A stretch of 29,393 nt of DNA from a virus. Each line of letters opens with the position of its first letter. Position 1 is the first letter of the stretch. A model generated the notes under the pieces. It was not told the DNA's origin. It saw nothing but the letters and a program-made list of their open reading frames with translations, and did no database searches. The stretch is taken from positions 1-29,393 of IMG/VR virus record IMGVR_UViG_3300046543_000098. One strand, written 5' to 3'. Below are positions 22,085-28,109 of this stretch, one piece after another. The translations under genes and the position numbers were made by a program.

Positions 22085-24184
22085 TTACTGCAAAGTCGGT
22101 TCGGTCTCGGCGGACTTCGCCTCTAGCTGCTTGTCCTGCATGTTTACCTGATGCTCGAAAGTGGCAAGCAGTTCGCGCATCTTGTTCCCATGTTCGGTAT
22201 GGCTCGTCAAGATACGAACGATGCCATTGATCTCCGCGACGTTCTGGGCGGTGAGCGCGAAGACCTCGCTATCGTGCTGTTTCTGCGAACGCACTACTTC
22301 TCGCTCGTGCGCGTCGTTCGTCTCCTTCATCAGCGCCCGCTTCGTCGCGCCCTCTTCTTTCATCTGCTGGATGCCTTGGCGAGACTTCAACTCAATGCCC
22401 ATCGCCTGCATCTGCTGGCCTGCGTCCTGAAGCTGCTTCTGCAGCCCCTTGATCATCATCTGCACGCGCGGCGGAATGTCGGACTTCTCATCGATCTGCG
22501 CTAGCGGGTTGATCGCCGCCAGCCGATCAGCAATGACCTCCGCGCCGGGGAAATCCATATTCCTGAAGAGCAGGTCGCCGATCTGCTGCCAGAGCTGCGG
22601 GTTCCCCTGCAGCATCGTGGAAATCGCTTCGACCGACTCCTGCCGCTTCGTATTGAAGCCGGGCCCTGTATCCATCACTACGTCATACTCGGCCACCGTC
22701 ACATCGTTCTTGATTCTCTCAGCGCCGCTTTCTTGGTCAGCGCCTTTCTCGTTCAGTGTCACCATCGACGGCTTCCCATCGTCGCCGATGATGCGCGTCA
22801 TGCGCTGCACGTCATAGATCGTCGGCACCCAGCCGAGGATGATGCGCGCCCCGTGCTTTATCGAGCGAGTCAGGTTGTCGAAGTAGTTGTAATTCGTCTC
22901 TTCGGTCTGCATCGCCTCGCCGCGAATCGCCTTCCCGGACATCGGTCCAGGGTTACGCATCTGCGGGTCGTACACGCCGAGAACTCGCTTCAGGTTCTCG
23001 CTCGCAATCATCGCGTTCTGCAGTGCTGCTGCGTCCACTTGTGCAGGCTCTATCCTGATGGGCGGCGGTACTGGCTTGCCGTCCACATCCGTTGCCTTGT
23101 AGCGAAGCACCGGGTAGGCACTTACATTCGCGCGGGCGAACTCGTTCTCATGGCCTTCGTCCTGCCCTTCAGCGATCAGCCATTTAGCCTTCGGTGCCAT
23201 GCCAGCGCCCTCGGTGAGCGCCGTCTGCCAGAAGTTCACCATCGTCTGCGGGTCGCGCGCAAAGCGCACGAGGCCGAATCTCTTGCGCTTCCCGTCGAGT
23301 ACCACCTGTACGCCATACACCGGGATCACAGGAATGTAGCGCCCAGGAATGATCTTCTCTTCGAGAATCTCGAAGCCAGACTGCTTGCACCACTTCACCT
23401 TGCGCTTCCAACTCGGTCGAGTTCCCTTGATCGTTATTCCTGCCAACTCCAGCACCTGAGACGGCGGAAGGTCAGAGCCGTAAACCGTGGTCCCGTCCGA
23501 GAGCGTTACCAACTCGGCCTTGATACGGTCGACGTACATATACTCGGCAAGGCGGATGTCGTCTTTCGTCACCCACTCCTGCATGATCTCGCCCGAGCCC
23601 GTCTCGCGGAACCCTTGGTCCTGCGCGCCCGGATACGTCTTCCTGAATGCTTCCTTCCTCATCAAGTCTGTGATAAGGCACTTCTCTGAATCCGAGCCGT
23701 CAGGCTGCGCGCTGTTCGGGTCGAAGTACACCGTGAACGGATTCTCGATCTGGCCGACGTAGATGTCTTGATCGTTGGAATCGTCGCGCACGTAATCCGT
23801 GTAAAGCCTGAAGTAGCCGCGCCCCATCGTGACCGCGAAGGAGAACGCGAGATCGTAGGCGTTGTCGGCATCCGAGTTCACCTCGATATGGCGACACAGC
23901 CCTTTCAGCACCTTCGCTACCTCGACCGTCGCGCGCGACCCGGTAGGGTGCGGATTCATGCGCGGTCTTTGCTGGCGCTGCTGGTTCTCGATCTTCCTGA
24001 TGTATGCGTCGGTCTCGTTGATCGTGAGCGCCGGGCGACTTTCCAGCTTCCGGCTATTCACGATCTCCGCAGGCCACTGATCTCCGTAGCGGAAGCGCAA
24101 GTCCTGTTCTGCCTCGGAACGGTCGTTACTTTCCGCCTCTGTGACTAGCCGCAGGAAGTCGACTGCATCTTCGTGGCTAGCCAT
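22085..24184 (-). CDS. Portal protein, P22 gp1 family
   Basis: The 699-residue product from ATG 24184 (P22 portal: 725) shows the P22-type portal plan. The N-terminal region has RYGDQWPAEI, RPALTINETDAYIRKIENQQRQQRP and later FTVYFDPNSAQPDGSD. The clip/stem region has IPVIPVYG and ASENLKRVLGVYDPQMRNPG. The C-terminal part (about 560-699) is a long Gln/Lys/Glu-rich helical barrel-type tail. The dodecameric ring is the DNA entry and exit point and docks terminase. Its start overlaps the stop of the preceding gene by eight bases. Confidence 0.9.
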   Translation of the reverse strand: MASHEDAVDFLRLVTEAESNDRSEAEQDLRFRYGDQWPAEIVNSRKLESRPALTINETDAYIRKIENQQRQQRPRMNPHPTGSRATVEVAKVLKGLCRHIEVNSDADNAYDLAFSFAVTMGRGYFRLYTDYVRDDSNDQDIYVGQIENPFTVYFDPNSAQPDGSDSEKCLITDLMRKEAFRKTYPGAQDQGFRETGSGEIMQEWVTKDDIRLAEYMYVDRIKAELVTLSDGTTVYGSDLPPSQVLELAGITIKGTRPSWKRKVKWCKQSGFEILEEKIIPGRYIPVIPVYGVQVVLDGKRKRFGLVRFARDPQTMVNFWQTALTEGAGMAPKAKWLIAEGQDEGHENEFARANVSAYPVLRYKATDVDGKPVPPPIRIEPAQVDAAALQNAMIASENLKRVLGVYDPQMRNPGPMSGKAIRGEAMQTEETNYNYFDNLTRSIKHGARIILGWVPTIYDVQRMTRIIGDDGKPSMVTLNEKGADQESGAERIKNDVTVAEYDVVMDTGPGFNTKRQESVEAISTMLQGNPQLWQQIGDLLFRNMDFPGAEVIADRLAAINPLAQIDEKSDIPPRVQMMIKGLQKQLQDAGQQMQAMGIELKSRQGIQQMKEEGATKRALMKETNDAHEREVVRSQKQHDSEVFALTAQNVAEINGIVRILTSHTEHGNKMRELLATFEHQVNMQDKQLEAKSAETEPTLQ

Positions 24185-24371
24185 GCCCCGGCTCGAAATC
24201 TGATGCGTGGAAGCCTTGGAAGTTACGGTACGCCGTCGCCGACACAACCATACGCTTCGCCGCCATCTCGGTGCTGTCGCGGTTGCCGGCCTTCGCTATC
24301 TGGTGGAAGTTCTCCCACTTAGCGAAGAAGTCGCGCAGCAATTCCAGCTCCGCATTGATCTGTTCGCTCAT
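24177..24371 (-). CDS. Small helical protein between terminase and portal
   Basis: The 64-residue product from ATG 24371 (ATGA overlap) is helical and charged (EQINAELELLRDFFAKWENFHQIAK), with a second helical part (STEMAAKRMVVSATAYRNFQGFH). It may help portal assembly by position, but nothing in the sequence proves it. The last eight bases overlap the portal start. Confidence 0.65.
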   Translation of the reverse strand: MSEQINAELELLRDFFAKWENFHQIAKAGNRDSTEMAAKRMVVSATAYRNFQGFHASDFEPGHG

Positions 24372-24559
24372 TTCGGCGGCTTCGTCCACGGGAACTGATC
24401 AGCATAGGTCTTCACTTGCGGCGTAGCCCTCCCGCTCGCTACCAATTCTGCCGCTTCCTTCGTGGAAATGCGCTGCCCCGGAGGAACTGCCGAAGTGACG
24501 TATTCCACTCCTCCGACAGTGAAGATGGCCTTGTTCCCGCTCACGCCTCGGTTACTCAT
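24368..24559 (-). CDS. Small SGRA...QFPW protein next to terminase
   Basis: The 63-residue product from ATG 24559 (ATGA overlap with the terminase stop) has a strand-rich start (KAIFTVGGVEYVTSAV), then a helical/turn motif with ASGRA, a Tyr and DQFPW, as in the product of 14440-14712. So the phage carries two copies of this small domain, one near packaging genes and one in the tail region. Function unknown. Confidence 0.7.
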   Translation of the reverse strand: MSNRGVSGNKAIFTVGGVEYVTSAVPPGQRISTKEAAELVASGRATPQVKTYADQFPWTKPPK

Positions 24560-25971
24560 GCCTGCCATCCTCCTGATTGCACGATCTGGGGCCGCACGAG
24601 CGGCTTCGCCGCAGGGCGGATATGTTCAAGGCCGCGCCCGATCAGACTGAAGACATCGACCGCATCGTCAAGCTTCCCGGCCGGAAACTGCAGCAGTTGC
24701 TTCTCGACCTCTGCCCGCCACGGCGAATGCCGAGGCCATACGATGCTTTTCGTCGATGCTAGCGCCTGGATCGAGCGGGCGCGCTCTGTCTTCTTCGCCA
24801 GCGACGGCAACCACTCCAGCCTGCAAAATGCGCGCCTGTCGCTGATTCGCTTCATGAGGAATGGCTCAATCGCCCGGCGGATCGGCCCACCCTCGCCAAA
24901 CCAGCATTCCGGGTGATGCGCGACGATGAGATCGCATTGCTTCTCGATCCATACGTCGGATTGGGTCTGCCCTCGCCACCAGTCGAGCACGTAAAGATTC
25001 ATGTTCGTGTCGACGCCGAAAACACCGTGCTCGGTCCAGTCGCCAGCACCATCGAGCGTCGCGTAGTCCGATGCGCCGTAGATGCGCAGCGCCGGAATCT
25101 GGTCGTATTCGCTGAACCAGTCGCGCTTGAAGTAATCGCCCTCGTCAGGAACCGGGTCTTGCTGATACAAAGCGTTCCAGCTCCTCGTGTCTAGTTTCGC
25201 TGTGGCGATCATTTCCTCGGTGAACCACTCAGGCCACAGCCGCTCGCCAGGTTGGCGTCCGAGAACATCGTCGGCAACGGCGAGCATCGGAATCTTTATC
25301 ACGCGCCACTGATCGGCCTCGCGCGCGAGAATGCGCCCGCCGAGGTCGTCCTCGTGCCAGCGGGTCTGAATCAAAATCTGCCGAGCGCCGGGCTTTAACC
25401 GCGTGAGAAAGTCGTTCAAGTACCAATCCCAATGGGTCTGCCTCACCCGCTCCGAGTCGGCCTCTTGCCTCGTCTTGATCGGGTCATCGATAAGGCCTAG
25501 ATCAGCCCGGCGACCGGCAATCGCCGCTCCCATACCGGCGGCGAAGAATTCACCCCCTTTCTCGGTTTCCCAATTACCAGCGGCGGCGGAATCCTCCGAC
25601 ACGCCGAATCCGAAAATGCGCCTGAAATCCTGCCCGCCGACGATATTCCGCACGCGGCGCGAGAAGCGCTCGGCAAGTTCCGTGGTGTTCGATACCCCGA
25701 GCACCGAGTGCTCCATGTTCCTGCCCATGAACCAAGGCGGGAAGAGGATCGAGCTGTAGGTCGACTTCGCACTGCCTGGCGGCATGAAGACCATGAGCTT
25801 TCGCACATCGCCCCGCTCTACCGCTTCCAGCTCCCGCATCAGCCGCTCGTGATGCGCGGCGAACTCGTACCCGAACCCTAGCGACTCAATGAAGCTGCGA
25901 AGGCTTTTCCTCGCTGTCCGTCGAAGCAACAACTCCTTCGCTGCTTCCTGCCGCGATGTCTGCAAGCTCAT
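24556..25971 (-). CDS. terL: Large terminase subunit (packaging ATPase and nuclease)
   Basis: The 471-residue product has a Walker A-type loop (PPGSAKST at 64-71), Walker B (LGLIDDP at 158-164), coupling motif (QTRW, 202-205), the linker LYQQDPVPDEGDYF (268-281), and a nuclease domain with acidic clusters at SDYATLDGAGD (301-311) and GKLDDAVD (432-439). This is the phage terminase motor that pumps DNA into the procapsid through the portal and cuts it. It is the typical length. The first 86 bases of the gene overlap the end of the small-terminase gene. Confidence 0.92.
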   Translation of the reverse strand: MSLQTSRQEAAKELLLRRTARKSLRSFIESLGFGYEFAAHHERLMRELEAVERGDVRKLMVFMPPGSAKSTYSSILFPPWFMGRNMEHSVLGVSNTTELAERFSRRVRNIVGGQDFRRIFGFGVSEDSAAAGNWETEKGGEFFAAGMGAAIAGRRADLGLIDDPIKTRQEADSERVRQTHWDWYLNDFLTRLKPGARQILIQTRWHEDDLGGRILAREADQWRVIKIPMLAVADDVLGRQPGERLWPEWFTEEMIATAKLDTRSWNALYQQDPVPDEGDYFKRDWFSEYDQIPALRIYGASDYATLDGAGDWTEHGVFGVDTNMNLYVLDWWRGQTQSDVWIEKQCDLIVAHHPECWFGEGGPIRRAIEPFLMKRISDRRAFCRLEWLPSLAKKTERARSIQALASTKSIVWPRHSPWRAEVEKQLLQFPAGKLDDAVDVFSLIGRGLEHIRPAAKPLVRPQIVQSGGWQA

Positions 25972-26221
25972 CGTCGCTCAGTTCCTTGGTCGGGCGCGTA
26001 ACGCGCATGTCGAGCTGCTGTGTGGGCTTACCATCAAGCCGATCAGCGAGAAATTGTATTGCCCACTCTTCGCCAGCGCGGGCGAGCGCGTAGACCTTTT
26101 CCGCAATATCGCGCAGACCCTTCGCGCTGTCCTGCGCGATGACGCGCTCAAGCGCTGCGAGGAACTGCTTCTGCTTGACGACGCCATGCGGATTACCGGA
26201 TTGCCCTGGCTTAAACGGCAT
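25886..26221 (-). CDS. Small terminase subunit candidate (DUF5681-like)
   Basis: The 111-residue product begins MPFKPGQSGNPHG, the hallmark of the DUF5681 group, found ahead of large terminases. A helical middle (about 18-60), DRLDGKPTQQLD and an acidic C-terminal helix (ELSDDELADIAAG) follow. GGAGGAG precedes the ATG by about seven bases. Small terminases recognise the packaging site. Its 3' end overlaps the large-terminase gene by 86 bases, an unusually long overlap in which both frames look genuine. Assignment from family and position. Confidence 0.7.
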   Translation of the reverse strand: MPFKPGQSGNPHGVVKQKQFLAALERVIAQDSAKGLRDIAEKVYALARAGEEWAIQFLADRLDGKPTQQLDMRVTRPTKELSDDELADIAAGSSEGVVASTDSEEKPSQLH

Positions 26222-26222
26222 T

Positions 26223-26486
26223 TCAGCGCTCCTCCACGAAGCACACATCGGCCTCGGCAAGCACGAGGAAGCGCTCCCCGTTCGCGGCCTGCCATTCGGG
26301 ATACGTAAGGTAGCCCTCATCGGTGCCGAAGCGGATGCGATCACCGACGCGAACGCTATCGGCCTTTGGGCCGCAGGCGACCACTTCGCCGAGATTGTAC
26401 TTCTCGGCGTTCACCACGACGATAACCTCGCTCGCTTTCCGCTCAAGCGGTCGAACGACGAGACGGTCTCGAAGAGGGCGAAGCAT
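26223..26486 (-). CDS. GroES-like co-chaperonin (Cpn10)
   Basis: The 87-residue product fits Cpn10: PLRDRLVVRPL at the start, then GEVVACGP (33-40), VRVGDRIRFG (45-54), and GERFLVLAEADVCFVEE at the end. Cpn10 rings cap GroEL; phage versions such as T4 gp31 adapt the chamber for coat folding. The segment that should form the mobile loop (about 17-32, ASEVIVVVNAEKYN) is short and lacks the GGIVL pattern, so GroEL binding would depend on a VIVVV stretch. No GroEL gene is in the window. Next to terminase genes, a role in head assembly is likely. Start overlaps the previous stop (TGATG). Confidence 0.8.
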   Translation of the reverse strand: MLRPLRDRLVVRPLERKASEVIVVVNAEKYNLGEVVACGPKADSVRVGDRIRFGTDEGYLTYPEWQAANGERFLVLAEADVCFVEER

Positions 26487-26719
26487 CAGCCCTTCTTGTG
26501 CGTGTAGCAGGTCGACTCCGTGCGGCCGGTGTTGTACTCGCCCTTCTCGTGCCCGCCGTTCGAGCGCCCGGTCGCATCTGCCTTGCCCATGCCGACGCCG
26601 TTCACGGTGCCCTTCGATTTCGCGCCGCTCTTGTCGGACGAAGTAGCGCCGGCAGGTTCCTTCTCGCCGGATTCGTGCCGCGTGCCTTCGTTCGCGCCTG
26701 GATAGCCCTTGTTTGGCAT
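26486..26719 (-). CDS. First late gene: small disordered Gly/Lys/Ser-rich protein
   Basis: The 77-residue product is low in complexity (Gly, Lys, Ser, Glu, Asn) with no hydrophobic core and ends in GRTESTCYTHKKG. Similar short proteins occur near terminase genes in Burkholderia-type phages (from memory), without known role. AGGAG lies seven bases before the ATG. It is the first gene after the late promoter and terminator. Confidence 0.65.
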   Translation of the reverse strand: MPNKGYPGANEGTRHESGEKEPAGATSSDKSGAKSKGTVNGVGMGKADATGRSNGGHEKGEYNTGRTESTCYTHKKG

Positions 26720-26729
26720 TTCGTGCTCC

Positions 26730-26762
26730 TAGAAAAGAAAAAGCCCGAGGGGAATCGGGCTT
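26730..26762 (-). terminator. Intrinsic terminator in the late leader (tR'-like)
   Basis: On the - strand AAGCCCGA and TCGGGCTT pair perfectly (eight pairs) around TTCCCC, and TTTCTTTTCT follows. It lies between the strong promoter at 26828-26856 and the first late gene, about 60-90 bases after the expected transcript start. Such a site would stop most transcripts unless an antiterminator acts. Confidence 0.85.
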
Positions 26763-26799
26763 GAAAAGGCGACGCGAGTATGGCTAGGGGGAAAGAGGA

Positions 26800-26814
26800 G
26801 GACGCGCGTCGTCC
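26800..26814 (-). promoter_or_regulatory. Small hairpin at the start of the late leader
   Basis: GGACG-ACGCG-CGTCC on the - strand forms five G/C-rich pairs in roughly the first 8-22 transcribed bases. It could help pausing or polymerase loading of the antiterminator. Seen in sequence; role speculative. Confidence 0.35.
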
Positions 26815-26827
26815 GCAACGGATGTGA

Positions 26828-26856
26828 TTTGTAGGCTAAAGCGTTACGGCTGTCAA
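26828..26856 (-). promoter_or_regulatory. Strong sigma70-type promoter for the late operon (pR'-like)
   Basis: On the - strand a perfect TTGACA (26856-26851) is followed by 17 bases and TACAAA (26833-26828), four of six matches to the -10 consensus. Transcription would start near 26821 and read toward the terminase genes. The -35 box overlaps the stop codon of the Q-like gene, the same placement as pR' after Q in lambdoid phages. Confidence 0.8.
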
Positions 26857-27224
26857 GCATCGCCGAGCACTACGCCCCTCTGGCGAAGGCGAGGAACCAT
26901 CTCTTCCTCTGCCTCGTCGCACAGCCGGCGCAGCTCTTCGCGCGTCGACTTTGGTCCGGTAAGTGTTTCATTTAGATAGTATTGCCGCACCGCAGCCCGC
27001 TTTCTCGGCGGCAGGCTTTCTACCTCGGCATCGATGGCTCGCAGGATGAAGGAATCTACATTCGGATCGGCGTCGTCGCAGTTCCACGCTGGTGTAGGTG
27101 TCATGACCCCGAGCCAAGCGACGGAGGACGGGAAGCCGAGCGGCGCTCGCCACGCCCGGACCCATCCACGCCACGCGCGCAGGTAGTAGCGCAGCTCTTC
27201 GAGGGAGCGAGACATGACCCTCAT
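26853..27224 (-). CDS. Q-like late antiterminator
   Basis: The 123-residue product from ATG 27224 (ATGA overlap, AGGTG four bases upstream) has an Arg/Trp-rich N-terminus (LRYYLRAWRGWVRAWR), a Gly-Phe-Pro-Ser turn and a Trp-Leu segment. A sigma-region-4/helix-turn-helix-like part (VESLPPRKRAAVRQYYL) and a C-terminal helical part follow. This pattern fits phage antitermination protein Q of the Phage_antitermQ type. The Q class binds DNA in the late promoter and rides on RNA polymerase past terminators. The gene lies just upstream of a strong promoter and a terminator, the context of Q. Without a search the family call is moderate; context raises it. Confidence 0.75.
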   Translation of the reverse strand: MRVMSRSLEELRYYLRAWRGWVRAWRAPLGFPSSVAWLGVMTPTPAWNCDDADPNVDSFILRAIDAEVESLPPRKRAAVRQYYLNETLTGPKSTREELRRLCDEAEEEMVPRLRQRGVVLGDA

Positions 27225-27847
27225 CGCACACCTAGCGCCAGGCGGTAGTGGCAAAGCGGCCCGAAGCCGGTATGCACGACTTCATCGCTCATCCCGAACA
27301 TGAACACATGGCGATAGTGCTTCGCCATCAGCGCGCGAAGGTGCTCCTCAGTCTTGCAATTTACGTGGTTGTCGCGCGAGAAAGGCGAGGCGTACGGCTG
27401 TGATTCGAGCGACGGCATACCGATCACGGCGACCGGAGCGAGTTCCGCCGCCATCGACATGAATAGCCCCTCCTCGCTCGGGAGGACATGCTCCAGCACG
27501 TCCAGGCAATAGAGCGCGTCGAATCTCTGCCCGCCAACGGCGCTCATATCGCCAAGCACGTAGAGGATGTCCCACTTCGTGCTGGTTCGCTTCTTCGCGT
27601 CCTCGATCATCTGGCTATCGATGTCAAGAGCGGTGAGTTTCCCCACGCTTTGGCGCACGATGCGCGAACCGAAGGCGTCGGCGCAGCCCACTTCGAGCAC
27701 GTTCGCGTAGCCGGCGAGCATCTTCGCTACCCACTTATAGCGCGCGAGGACGAAGAGGATCGTCTTCGGGTCATGGTGCCAGCGGTACGACGCCATGAGG
27801 CCCATGTGCTCGTCGTGGATGTCGCCCGCGAAGTCGTGGTTGCTCAT
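27221..27847 (-). CDS. SAM-dependent class I methyltransferase
   Basis: The 208-residue product has the SAM-binding motif VLEVGCADAFG (50-60), an acidic end of strand 2 (LTALDID, 71-77), and the strand-4 motif FDALYCLDVLEHV (109-121). These are typical of class I methyltransferases with small-molecule or sugar substrates; no DNA-methylase DPPY/NPPY motif is present. The N-terminal YRWHHDPKTILFVLARYKWVAKML part matches a phage-typical version (from memory). It is coupled to the TPP enzyme operon and to the Q-like gene. Substrate unknown; a surface-sugar role is one possibility. Confidence 0.8.
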   Translation of the reverse strand: MSNHDFAGDIHDEHMGLMASYRWHHDPKTILFVLARYKWVAKMLAGYANVLEVGCADAFGSRIVRQSVGKLTALDIDSQMIEDAKKRTSTKWDILYVLGDMSAVGGQRFDALYCLDVLEHVLPSEEGLFMSMAAELAPVAVIGMPSLESQPYASPFSRDNHVNCKTEEHLRALMAKHYRHVFMFGMSDEVVHTGFGPLCHYRLALGVR

Positions 27848-27915
27848 AGCCAGAAATACCAGATAACTACAGCGGCCATGATGGTCAGCACGACGAGGGC
27901 CATAGGTTCGCTCAT
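27844..27915 (-). CDS. 23-residue single-span membrane peptide
   Basis: A short frame begins with ATG at 27915 overlapping the previous stop (ATGA) and ends with TGA overlapping the methyltransferase ATG (ATGA). The product, MSEPMALVVLTIMAAVV followed by IWYFWL, is one membrane helix with a short acidic N-terminus and aromatic end. Double coupling and a hydrophobic composition argue that it is translated. Function unknown; it could modulate a membrane protein or be a coupling leader. Confidence 0.55.
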   Translation of the reverse strand: MSEPMALVVLTIMAAVVIWYFWL

Positions 27916-28109
27916 TTCGCGCCCATCGATTCGTCTATGGCGGAATCGAGTTCGTCACCCTGTAGCAGTTGATCGCCAAGGTTGTAGATCGGGTCTCCCC
28001 ATAGAGCGTTTTTGTCCTGATTCTTCCGAAGCCACCGATACCGCTTCGCATCTCGGCAAGCGTTCTCCCACGCCTCCTGCTGAACGACGATTTCGCCTGG
28101 CATTATCAC
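27912..28109 (-). CDS. Small phage protein with RYRWLR motif
   Basis: The 65-residue product starts at GTG 28109 (GTGA overlap) or ATG 28103. It contains a DAKRYRWLRKNQD segment near residues 20-32; the DAxRYRWLR pattern is frequent in small phage proteins of unknown function. The C-terminal part is acidic with Gln/Leu. It links the TPP enzyme gene to the downstream genes by stop-start overlap. Confidence 0.65.
   Translation of the reverse strand: MIMPGEIVVQQEAWENACRDAKRYRWLRKNQDKNALWGDPIYNLGDQLLQGDELDSAIDESMGAK

Noticed and set aside
22733-23689. 318-residue + strand frame
   Set aside because: It lies opposite the portal gene, is His/Arg/Leu-rich, and has no ribosome site; a GC-rich shadow frame.
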